From Noviherbaspirillum malthae (GTDB lineage Bacteria > Pseudomonadota > Gammaproteobacteria > Burkholderiales > Burkholderiaceae_D), in the NCBI RefSeq assembly GCF_015352985.1, contig NZ_JACYXF010000010.1, forward strand, positions 62,001 to 126,000: a stretch of DNA of 64,000 nt, read 5' to 3'. The position numbers were made by a program, and so were the translations under genes. Shown piece by piece: positions 43,112 to 52,327 of this stretch; the stretch's first letter is position 1; the number at the start of each line of letters is the position of its first letter. Below the pieces are notes generated by a model. It ran no database searches. It saw only the letters and a list, made by a program, of their open reading frames with translations, and had not been told where the DNA came from.

Positions 43112-45217
43112 ATGAAAAAGGCTTTACCCCTTCTGCTGACCGCACTTCTTGCCGCATGCGGTGGAGGCAACGACGATGCCGCCGTAGCCAGTTCACAGCC
43201 TGCAACTCCGGCACCTTCGAGCCCTGCACCGAGCAGTGCACCGATTCCAACCCCGGACACGACCACGCCGACGACCACTCCTGCATCGACCGTTACCGCT
43301 GCCGAAAGCACCTTCCTTTCCGAATCCGTGCAGAGCGGAACGGCCATCGTTCAGCAGGCGCAGGCGGCATTGCAGCGGTCGAGCAATGAAGACGTCCGTC
43401 GTTTCGCCCAGCTGCTGATCGACAATCACAATCAGCTCAATACATCGCTCGCACAGCTCGCTCAGGCCAACAATGTCACGCTCCCCGCGAGCGCAACATC
43501 TTCCGGCGCCACCGGCACTGCCGGTGCCACAGGCTCAACCAGCACCACCGGTACCACTGCCGGTACGCAAAACACGACTACCGGCAACAGCGCAACAACG
43601 ATAGGCGCGACTCCATCCGCCAATCCGACCGGCACGACATCGAACGAAGAGCTTGACCGACTTTACCTGCAGCAGAGCCTGCAGCAGCAAAGGCAATACG
43701 TGACCCGATTCAATGAGCAGGCGAACGGAGCGACCAATGCGCAGATCAAGGCCTTTGCACTGAACACCTTGCCGCTGCTGCAGTTGCAGCTCCTCACCGC
43801 GAAGGAACTCGACGCCTCTATCGATCCGGCAGCATACCTCGTCGGTTCGTACGAAGACGGCCTTGGCGAAATCAGCCTCGCCAACCTGGCTTTGGAAAAG
43901 TCGCAGGTCGAGGCAGTGCGCTCCTATGCGCAAATGATGATCGCGCATCATACGGAGCTGAATCAGCAGATCGCCGCAATCGCGCAGGCGAGGAATCTGA
44001 CGCTGCCCCAAGCCGGCACGCTGCCGGTTGAACATGCGGTTCCCAGAGAAAGTCTCGCACAGCTGAGCGGAGCGGATTTCAACAAGGCCTACATGAGCCA
44101 GAACGTCATCGTCCACCTCGGCGACGTCGGTGCGACCCAGGCGCAATCGACTTCCGGCACGGATACCGAGGTACGCAACCTGGCGACAGCCTCGCTGCCG
44201 AGGCTGCAGGCCCATCTGCAGGAAGCGACCGACCTCCATGCATCCATCCAGCCCTCGTTCCTGGCGGCGGCCTTCCAGAGCAACGTCAATGAGATCCTGC
44301 TCGCCACCCTCGCCACACCGCAGCGTGCCACCAACGAAGCCGTACGCCGGTATGCGCAGCATATGGTGGAGGATCACGGCAAGCAGAACACGGCGGTCGC
44401 GCAGCTGGCCGGCCAGGAAAACGTCGTGCTTCCAACAAAGGTGCTGCCGGCTGAAGGCGTGATCGCCTATCGCACGCTTCTGCCGAAGTCAGGCGACGAC
44501 TTCAATCGCACATACACGGCCGAGAACGTGCGCCTGCATGAGGTTGCCGTGGCCCTGTTCACCGACCGCGCTGCCAACGAATCCGATCCGGAACAAAAGG
44601 CATTCGCAACGGCAAATCTGCCCGTGCTGACAGCCCATCTCCAGGAAGCTGCACAGCTGAACGACAGCCTGCCGGCGGCGACCACGCCAACCGGAACGAC
44701 TGATCCAGCTGCTGGTGCCGGTGCAACCACCCCGGGCGCGGATACAAGCACACCGGCCGCTGGTACGACTACGCCGCCTGCCGGCTCAGGCACGCCGGCA
44801 GGATCGACCACGCCGGGCACTGATGCAAGCACGCCTGCAGCAGGTACGACCACACCGACTGCGGGTTCAGGCACGCCAACCGCCGACGCAAGCACACCGG
44901 CCGCTGGTACGACTACACCGTCTGCAGGCACAACGACACCGGGCGCAGGTTCGACCACTCCGACTGCGGATACAAGCACGCCGGCGGCAGGCACGCCCGC
45001 TCCGGCGCCAGATCCGACTGCACCGACGGCACCGACTGCAGATACGACTACGCCAACAGCAGGGGCAACCACGCCGCCCCCGGATGCCACCACACCCGCT
45101 GCTGGCGCAGCGACGCCGGCTGCAGGAGCAGCCACTCCGACGCCTGATCCAACAACTCCGGATGCCGGTACGGCGACGCCGACCGCAGGCGCGGCTGCAC
45201 CGGCTGCAGGTACCTGA
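43112..45217 (+). CDS. Lipoprotein with three DUF4142 modules and a Thr/Pro/Ala/Gly repeat tail
   Basis: The 701-residue protein starts with a lipoprotein signal (MKKALPLLLTALLAAC, lipid-modified C16). Three DUF4142-type modules follow. The first (about 65-250) is split by a Gly/Thr-rich insert between its half-domains, at about residues 130-175. The second (about 255-385) and third (about 388-520) each show the VRxxAQxMxxxHxxxN helix and the LPxLxxHLQEAxxL helix. Last comes a low-complexity tail of about 180 residues (about 523-701) built on TTPxAG/STPAAG units. DUF4142 proteins usually have one module and no such tail. GGAG six bases before the ATG fixes the start at 43112. Its anchoring in the outer-membrane or periplasmic face is inferred; function unknown. 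Confidence 0.85.
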   Translation: MKKALPLLLTALLAACGGGNDDAAVASSQPATPAPSSPAPSSAPIPTPDTTTPTTTPASTVTAAESTFLSESVQSGTAIVQQAQAALQRSSNEDVRRFAQLLIDNHNQLNTSLAQLAQANNVTLPASATSSGATGTAGATGSTSTTGTTAGTQNTTTGNSATTIGATPSANPTGTTSNEELDRLYLQQSLQQQRQYVTRFNEQANGATNAQIKAFALNTLPLLQLQLLTAKELDASIDPAAYLVGSYEDGLGEISLANLALEKSQVEAVRSYAQMMIAHHTELNQQIAAIAQARNLTLPQAGTLPVEHAVPRESLAQLSGADFNKAYMSQNVIVHLGDVGATQAQSTSGTDTEVRNLATASLPRLQAHLQEATDLHASIQPSFLAAAFQSNVNEILLATLATPQRATNEAVRRYAQHMVEDHGKQNTAVAQLAGQENVVLPTKVLPAEGVIAYRTLLPKSGDDFNRTYTAENVRLHEVAVALFTDRAANESDPEQKAFATANLPVLTAHLQEAAQLNDSLPAATTPTGTTDPAAGAGATTPGADTSTPAAGTTTPPAGSGTPAGSTTPGTDASTPAAGTTTPTAGSGTPTADASTPAAGTTTPSAGTTTPGAGSTTPTADTSTPAAGTPAPAPDPTAPTAPTADTTTPTAGATTPPPDATTPAAGAATPAAGAATPTPDPTTPDAGTATPTAGAAAPAAGT
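44690..45210 (+). repeat. Degenerate coding repeat (Thr/Pro/Ala/Gly tail)
   Basis: The DNA encoding the tail of the DUF4142 lipoprotein is a run of imperfect repeats giving peptides such as STPAAGTTTP and TTPTAGSGTP. The copies differ at the third codon position, so this is an old protein repeat rather than a fresh DNA duplication. Such tracts often vary in length between strains. Confidence 0.65.
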
Positions 45218-45327
45218 TCGTCCGGGAACAAGCCCGGCAGCCAATGGCTGTCCGGGCTGCTTGAAGAGCCTTCTTCAAAGCTCTTCGCCGGTGCAGGCGA
45301 TCCGGCTGCAGCCCTTGGTGGCTGCAC

Positions 45328-45364
45328 AAAAAAAGCGCGGTGCCGAATTGCTTCGGCACCGCGC
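45328..45364 (-). terminator. Strong terminator of the yhdP-nitrilase-tldD transcript
   Basis: GCGCGGTGCCGAA (45335-45347) and TTCGGCACCGCGC (45352-45364) form a perfect 13-bp stem with loop TTGC. On the minus strand it is followed by seven Ts (A-run 45328-45334). It lies 32 bases beyond the tldD stop and also faces the convergent DUF4142 gene. Confidence 0.9.
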
Positions 45365-45396
45365 CTTACTGTTGCAGTGTTAAAGGGAAGTCTGCC

Positions 45397-46857
45397 CTAG
45401 GCAGTGCCGCCCACCGTCACGCCGTCGATGCGCAGCGTAGGCTGTCCCACGCCCACGGGAACGCTCTGGCCTTCCTTGCCGCATACGCCGATGCCGCTGT
45501 CGAGACGCATGTCGTTGCCGATCATGCTCACGCGATTCAGGACATCCGGGCCATTGCCGATCAGGGTTGCGCCCTTGACCGGATAGCTGATCTTGCCGCC
45601 TTCGATCATGTAGGCTTCGCTCGCCGAGAACACGAACTTGCCGTTGGTGATGTCGACCTGGCCGCCGCCGAAATTGACCGCATACAGGCCGTTCTTCACC
45701 GAAGCGATGATTTCCTGCGGGTCCTTGTCGCCGCCCAGCATGTAAGTGTTGGTCATGCGCGGCATGGGCAGATGCGCATAGGATTCGCGCCGCGCGTTGC
45801 CGGTCACCGGCATGTTCATCAGGCGCGCGTTCATGGTGTCCTGGATGTAACCCTTCAGGATGCCGTCCTCGATCAGCGTGGTGCACTGTGTCGGATTGCC
45901 TTCGTCGTCGATGTTGAGCGAACCGCGGCGGTCTGCAATGGTGCCGTCGTCGACCACGGTCACGCCCTTGGCGGCGACGCGTTCGCCGATGCGGCCCGAG
46001 AAGGTGCTGGAGCCCTTGCGGTTGAAGTCGCCTTCGAGGCCGTGGCCGATGGCTTCATGCAGCAGCACGCCCGGCCATCCGGAACCGAGCACGACCGTCA
46101 TCGGGCCGGCGGGCGCGGGACGCGCATCGAGATTGACGATCGCGGTCGCCACCGCTTCGGAAGCATATTTTTCCAGCAGCTCATCGCTGAAGTAGGCATA
46201 GTCGTAACGTCCGCCGCCGCCGCTGGAGCCGACTTCACGGCGTCCGTTCTGCTCGGCGATCACGGTCACGGAAATGCGCACCAGCGGACGGATGTCGGCC
46301 GCCAGCACGCCGTCGCTGCGCATGACGAGCACGACGTCGTATTCGCCGGCCAGGCCCGCCATGACCTGCACCACGCGCGGGTCCTTGGCGCGCGCGATGC
46401 GCTCTATCTTTTCGAGCAGGCGCACCTTCTCGGTGGCATCGAGGGAATTGAGCGGATCGTTCGGCAGATAAAGCGAACGTCCGCCGACCGGCTGCACAGA
46501 AGACGCCACTTTTATCTTGCCGGCGCCCTGGCGGGCAATGGTACGGGTGGCCGCCGCAGCATCGAGCAGCGCGCGTTCGGAGATTTCGTCGGAATAGGAA
46601 AACGCCGTCTTGTCGCCGGAAACCGCACGCACGCCGACGCCCTGATCGATGGAGAAGCTGCCGGTCTTGACGATGCCCTCTTCCAGGCTCCAGCCTTCGT
46701 TCTTGGTGAACTGGAAGTAGAGGTCGGCGTAATCGACCTTGTGGGTAAAAATGGCGTCGAGGGTCTTGACCAGCTGGGATTCATCGAGGCCGAAAGGCGT
46801 CAGCAGGACGTCGCGGGCAATGGCGAGGGATTGGAGGTTCGGTTCGAATGGCTTCAT
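45397..46857 (-). CDS. tldD: TldD metalloprotease
   Basis: A 486-residue zinc metalloprotease subunit of the TldD/TldE (PmbA) pair, which degrades small unfolded peptides, processes microcin precursors and affects gyrase-toxin sensitivity. The HExxxH metal site is visible as [17 protein letters not shown], with the late conserved [20 protein letters not shown] and [28 protein letters not shown]. The ATG at 46857 gives the usual length; upstream in-frame codons add an unrelated stretch. It follows the nitrilase-family gene on the same strand. No pmbA partner is in the window. Confidence 0.95.
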   Translation of the reverse strand: MKPFEPNLQSLAIARDVLLTPFGLDESQLVKTLDAIFTHKVDYADLYFQFTKNEGWSLEEGIVKTGSFSIDQGVGVRAVSGDKTAFSYSDEISERALLDAAAATRTIARQGAGKIKVASSVQPVGGRSLYLPNDPLNSLDATEKVRLLEKIERIARAKDPRVVQVMAGLAGEYDVVLVMRSDGVLAADIRPLVRISVTVIAEQNGRREVGSSGGGGRYDYAYFSDELLEKYASEAVATAIVNLDARPAPAGPMTVVLGSGWPGVLLHEAIGHGLEGDFNRKGSSTFSGRIGERVAAKGVTVVDDGTIADRRGSLNIDDEGNPTQCTTLIEDGILKGYIQDTMNARLMNMPVTGNARRESYAHLPMPRMTNTYMLGGDKDPQEIIASVKNGLYAVNFGGGQVDITNGKFVFSASEAYMIEGGKISYPVKGATLIGNGPDVLNRVSMIGNDMRLDSGIGVCGKEGQSVPVGVGQPTLRIDGVTVGGTA

Positions 46858-47008
46858 GATGGCTTTCTCGGGCCTGCAGTCGAGGAGCGGCTGCGGCGGT
46901 TTTCGATGCGTAGATTGTAGTGCATCTGCCGCCCTGCAGTGTACGGCATGCGGAGCAACCGTCATGCCTGCCGCGGCGCCTGGCGGCACCGCTACGGTCG
47001 GCAGGGTT

Positions 47009-47815
<807 letters not shown>

Positions 47816-47825
47816 CGCGTCGTCC

Positions 47826-50800
47826 CTATCCTCCATTGGAGCCAGATTGATTGGCGGCTTCGCCTGTCGGCACAGCCGGCTTGCGCATCAGTTTCGTGAC
47901 GACCGGATCCTTCCACGGTCCCGTCACCTCGTATTCGAAGGTGAATGCCCTCATGAGCGGCTCGCGCAGGAACAGCTGCGCAAGGAAGGTGCCGACCCCG
48001 ATCACCGGATTGACCGCCAGGCCGTACACCACCGACGCCGCACCCACGTTGATGTCGGGGATCACCACGACATGCAGATTCTGCGCCTCGTGCGCGATGT
48101 CCGCCGTGCCGTCGATCAAAACCGTGGCGGCCACGCCGCGCATCTTGAAATTGTCGGTGCGCGCCACGCCCTGTGCAATGTTGGCGCCGGCCGTCACGCT
48201 GTCGAAAGCGAATCCTTCCGAAAAGACATCGCGGAAATCGAGCGCGAGGCGGCGCGGCAGGGATTGCAGGCTGAGCACGCCCAGCAGCTTGGCCGCCGCA
48301 GGGTCCACCTTCAGGAACTGGCCTGAAGCCAGCTCAAGCTTGATCTGTCCGTTCATTGAAGGAACGTCGAATGCGAACGGCGATCCGGTCCAGCTGATCT
48401 CGCCCTTCATTTCGCCCTTGCCGCCGCGCAGCACATGCTGGAAGCCGAAGCGCTCCAGCAGCTTGCCGGCATCCGCGATGTTGAGGGTGTAGGCCAGCGT
48501 CGACAGGTTTTCCCCGTTGCGGCGGCTCCATTTGCCGGAGGCTTTCAGCTCGCCGTCGCTGTTGGTCAGGGACAGCTTGTTGATGCGCCATTCGCGATTG
48601 CCGGAAACCCGCGCATTTTGCGCGACGATTTCCAGCTGCCCGAACTTCTTGCCGAAGAGTTCGAAATTTTCCGCCACGATATCCACGGCCGGCAGCTGGG
48701 TCGTGCTGCTCTTGCCTTCTATCAGGTCGGTGACGTCAGACTCGGCTGCCTTGGGAATCACCAGCGAAGCCAGCCGCGCGGTCACGCGGCCAAGGCTGCG
48801 GCCGAAGCGCGGTTCGCTCCAGGAGAGGTAGCCCGATGCCTGCTCGGAATCGATGTTGGCCTGCCAGAGGCCGTTCTGATGCGATGCGCCCACCACGACA
48901 TTGTCGAGCTTGCGATCCATGATGATCAGCTCGGTCGCTCGGGCAGCGAGCACTTCCGGATCGATGTACTGCGCGATGTTCAGGGCGTCGGATTGCTTGC
49001 CCGAATCGACGGCAGGGGCAGCGGGAGCAGAAGCGGTAGAAGCAGGGGCAGATGCGGTAGCCGGGGTGGAGGACACCGAGGCCATTGCGCGGCGCCATGC
49101 GTCGATATTCAGCGATTTCAGGTTGACATTGACAATGACGCCGCTGTCCGGCACCGGCGCGGGCACATTGACCCCGATGCCGCCGCGCACCACGCGCCAT
49201 GCCGCATCCCTGTCGGCCGCCTTTTCCCTTTCATACCGGGCGGTGATCGCCGAGCCCAGCGCCAGCTTCATTTCATCGCGTACGGTCGTGGCGTCGCCCG
49301 ACGGCATTCCCGCCAGCTCGAAACGGAAAGGCAGGCTCTCGTTGCCCGCCTTGCGCAGCGGCGCCGGGAAATCCAAGCCGACGCCTGCAAGATTCGACTC
49401 CACCACAATTTCCGGCTGCTTGTTCTTCACCTTGATCGTGGTGGTGTAACGGGTGCTGCCGCTGATGCGGTCCAGCGCGCCCTGCACTGCCGGCGTCGCA
49501 TAGGTTTTACGGATGCCGTCGGCCGACAGCATGCCCTCGCCCCTGACCTGGATGCTGCCGTCGCGCAGCGTACCGCCCGACACGGCGACCGGCCCGCCGA
49601 GGAAAGTGGATTTAACGCCGGCGAGGTTGAAGCCTTTCTCATGAAACTCCAGTTTTCCCTGGGTATTCAGAAGCGGCGGCATCACATTCATCAGCGTGAC
49701 ATTGTTGCCTGCAAACTGCAGGCTGCCCTTGACCTTGGCCTCGCGCATGTTGTGCAGCGGAAGCTGAAGCTTCAGCGCCAGGCTGGTATTGCCGCTGACC
49801 CTGGTTTCGTCGGTGAAGTGGTCGATAAAGTTTGCCACCGGGCTTTCATTGGTAAAGCGCAGGAAATTCTCGAACGGCCCCGTGGCATTGCCGTTCACGT
49901 CCAGCACCATGTCATGCTTCGACAGGTCGGGAATGATCGCCTTCACCTGGGACAGGCGGGTGCCGGAGGTCTGAGCGCTGTCGGCGGTAATCTCCATGCG
50001 CGCACGGTCGAACGCAATGAAACCGTCGATATCATGGATGACCGGCCACATCGGCGTCTTGCCATCCTTGGCGACCATGTCGGGTGCGTAGTTCAGCACC
50101 CCGTTCTCGATCTTGCCGGTGACCTTGAACTCGCCTTTCGCCTTGTCGCCCGCTGCCTGCTGCTGAAAGGGGAAATGCGCCAGGTCGCCCTTGAGCTTGA
50201 ATTTCACATCCCTGACTGCGCCGCCGGTCAGCGCGCCGGTGAGCCAGGCATGGAGCGGCTCGGGCGTCTGCAAGGGCAGGAAGCGGCCGACTTCCTTGAG
50301 TTCGAGCCGGTTCAGCTTGCCGCTGACATCGACGCTGCCGGCGGATTTTGCACCCTGCCGAGCCAGCGGCATCAGGTGCTTGCCGCTGAACGAGCCGACC
50401 AGCTCATCCTGCTGGAACTCCAGTTTCTGCACATCGAGCAGCAGGCGGTTGTTGCTCTGCAAGGACCAGCTGGCCTGCATGTCCAGCCGGTCGAACGGCA
50501 TGTCGGGCTCGGCGAAGTAGCCGGGAAGCTGGAGCTGCAGGTCGCTGGAAGCGAGCTGGAAGGAACCTCCGCGTTCGTTCGCATCCACCCGCCCGGTCAG
50601 GTTGTCGAAGCCGGGAATGGCGGGCACCGCGGCCTGCGCCGGCCCGGCGGCGGACTTCGGCCTGGCTTCGCGCGCAGCCTGCGGCCTGAGCGACAGCCCG
50701 GCGAAATCGCCCTTGACGCTGTAGGCGGCGATGTCGGGATAGCTGCCCTGCCACTGAGCGGAAAAGTTCTTGAGGATGCCGCGCGGTTCGAGATCGGCCA

Positions 50801-52061
50801 GCATCTTGCGCTGGTCTTCGGGCAGCGGCAGACGTTCCGCGAAACTCGCAATCGTCTTCAAGTCCAGCAGTTGGGCGGCAATATCGGTTTTCGCAGGCTT
50901 GCCGTCCCTTGCGGGCGAATGGCTTTCGCTGATCGTGGTGCGCGGAAGGAACACGCCATCGTCGGTCTGCAGCGTGAAATCGATCAGGGAAATCGCATGG
51001 CCATACTTGCCGAAGGTGGGCTTGCCGTTCTGCACCTGGGCATCGAACTGTTCGCTGACCGAAATGCGGCCGTCGGCTTCCACCAGGTTCAGGGGTTCAA
51101 GGTCCTCGCGCAGCCGGGCCGAGACATTCGACAGTGTCACATCGGCGGTGAAATTGGCGAGCCGGGCGTGATCGACATCCAGCCAGGCGCGGACCGCACC
51201 CTTGCCTTGCTGGATGTCGACCGGGTAGTCGACATAGGTTTTCCAGGCGGTGAGGTCGGTATCGCGCAGGTCGGCGTACAGCTGGCCTTTCCACATCGCC
51301 GGATCGGAAATGGTGCGGGCGAAATGCGGATGTTCGAAGGCGCCGCGCACATCGAGCGGCGTGGCCATATCAACAGGAGGCGTTGCCCTGAGTGCGAAAC
51401 GGTGCTTGCGCCAGCGGTTGCGCAGGACGAAATCGACCTTGTCGAGCCGCAGCTCGGGAGCGCTTCGCTGTTCATCCGTCCAGCGCACCGATCCGCCGCG
51501 GATGACGATGTGGCGCTGTGACAGTACCCAGTCCGCGCCGCGGCTGCTGCTCTGCGTATTGCCGGCAACCGGAATGCCGGCGACGTAGATACGCCCCTCG
51601 CCATCGCGCCGGATTTCCAGGTCGGGATTGGCGACAAGCAACTGGTGCAGGCGAAGGTCGCCCACCACCAGCGTCAGCCACGACAGGGTTGCGGAGACTT
51701 CCGGCAAGACCAGGGCCGCATTGCCGGCCTTGTCATGAACGACCAGCCTGTCGATTTCCAGCTGGGGGCGCAGCCCCGACCAGGATGCATGCATGCCGCC
51801 GATGGAGACCTTGTTGCCGACCGCCCGTGTCGCGATCTGCTCGACTTCGGACTTGTAGGCGTCGATATTCGGAAGAACGACATAGCGCAGTCCGAGAATC
51901 AGCGTGCAGAACAGGAAATAGATGACGAGGAGCGTCCGGAGCAGCGCACCGAGCGCATGATGGGTCAGTGTATTGGCGATCCGATAACATTCTTTTGTCG
52001 CATGCCAGCATTGACCCAGAGTAGTCCTGGACGGCTGCGGAATGTTAGGATCGATCGACAT
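47826..52061 (-). CDS. yhdP: YhdP/TIGR02099-family AsmA-like protein
   Basis: A very large (1411-residue) protein with one N-terminal membrane helix (LGALLRTLLVIYFLFCTLILGLRYVVLP, about residues 35-65) and a long periplasmic beta-rich body ending in an AsmA_2-like domain. In enterobacteria YhdP is one of three AsmA-like proteins (with TamB and YdbH) that carry phospholipids from the inner to the outer membrane. An Ala/Ser/Pro-rich insert (TPATASAPASTASAPAAP, near DNA 49010-49080) breaks the domain. The ATG at 52061 is chosen because the conserved start follows it; an upstream ATG at 52136 adds 25 residues of poor character. It is divergent from glnE and heads the tldD block. Confidence 0.9.
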   Translation of the reverse strand: MSIDPNIPQPSRTTLGQCWHATKECYRIANTLTHHALGALLRTLLVIYFLFCTLILGLRYVVLPNIDAYKSEVEQIATRAVGNKVSIGGMHASWSGLRPQLEIDRLVVHDKAGNAALVLPEVSATLSWLTLVVGDLRLHQLLVANPDLEIRRDGEGRIYVAGIPVAGNTQSSSRGADWVLSQRHIVIRGGSVRWTDEQRSAPELRLDKVDFVLRNRWRKHRFALRATPPVDMATPLDVRGAFEHPHFARTISDPAMWKGQLYADLRDTDLTAWKTYVDYPVDIQQGKGAVRAWLDVDHARLANFTADVTLSNVSARLREDLEPLNLVEADGRISVSEQFDAQVQNGKPTFGKYGHAISLIDFTLQTDDGVFLPRTTISESHSPARDGKPAKTDIAAQLLDLKTIASFAERLPLPEDQRKMLADLEPRGILKNFSAQWQGSYPDIAAYSVKGDFAGLSLRPQAAREARPKSAAGPAQAAVPAIPGFDNLTGRVDANERGGSFQLASSDLQLQLPGYFAEPDMPFDRLDMQASWSLQSNNRLLLDVQKLEFQQDELVGSFSGKHLMPLARQGAKSAGSVDVSGKLNRLELKEVGRFLPLQTPEPLHAWLTGALTGGAVRDVKFKLKGDLAHFPFQQQAAGDKAKGEFKVTGKIENGVLNYAPDMVAKDGKTPMWPVIHDIDGFIAFDRARMEITADSAQTSGTRLSQVKAIIPDLSKHDMVLDVNGNATGPFENFLRFTNESPVANFIDHFTDETRVSGNTSLALKLQLPLHNMREAKVKGSLQFAGNNVTLMNVMPPLLNTQGKLEFHEKGFNLAGVKSTFLGGPVAVSGGTLRDGSIQVRGEGMLSADGIRKTYATPAVQGALDRISGSTRYTTTIKVKNKQPEIVVESNLAGVGLDFPAPLRKAGNESLPFRFELAGMPSGDATTVRDEMKLALGSAITARYEREKAADRDAAWRVVRGGIGVNVPAPVPDSGVIVNVNLKSLNIDAWRRAMASVSSTPATASAPASTASAPAAPAVDSGKQSDALNIAQYIDPEVLAARATELIIMDRKLDNVVVGASHQNGLWQANIDSEQASGYLSWSEPRFGRSLGRVTARLASLVIPKAAESDVTDLIEGKSSTTQLPAVDIVAENFELFGKKFGQLEIVAQNARVSGNREWRINKLSLTNSDGELKASGKWSRRNGENLSTLAYTLNIADAGKLLERFGFQHVLRGGKGEMKGEISWTGSPFAFDVPSMNGQIKLELASGQFLKVDPAAAKLLGVLSLQSLPRRLALDFRDVFSEGFAFDSVTAGANIAQGVARTDNFKMRGVAATVLIDGTADIAHEAQNLHVVVIPDINVGAASVVYGLAVNPVIGVGTFLAQLFLREPLMRAFTFEYEVTGPWKDPVVTKLMRKPAVPTGEAANQSGSNGG

Positions 52062-52327
52062 CAACGATAAAAGCCAGCGGCGTAAAATGAAAAACTGTTT
52101 CGGAACGACGAAGCGATGCCGCTCCGCTTCCTGCACCGCATGGCGCCCTGCCGTTCTGCAAACGGAAAAAATGGAAAAAGCGGAAATCCGGCCGGCGAAC
52201 CAGGCTCGTCAATACCTCTTGTCGTCCGGACGCATGAATCGGCATTGCAAGGCATATGTTCGCACGGATATCATGCGCCAGCTACAGGCGGCGATGCGCG
52301 ATAATTCCGCAACTCCACCTGCAGTCA

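Noticed and set aside
44690..45210. Repeat array resembling a CRISPR or VNTR locus
   Set aside because: Units are short, imperfect, have no unique spacers and stay in frame with the lipoprotein; it is a coding repeat.
48435..51521. Long open frame on the plus strand opposite yhdP
   Set aside because: Its translation has no domain or start signal, and yhdP on the minus strand explains the region.
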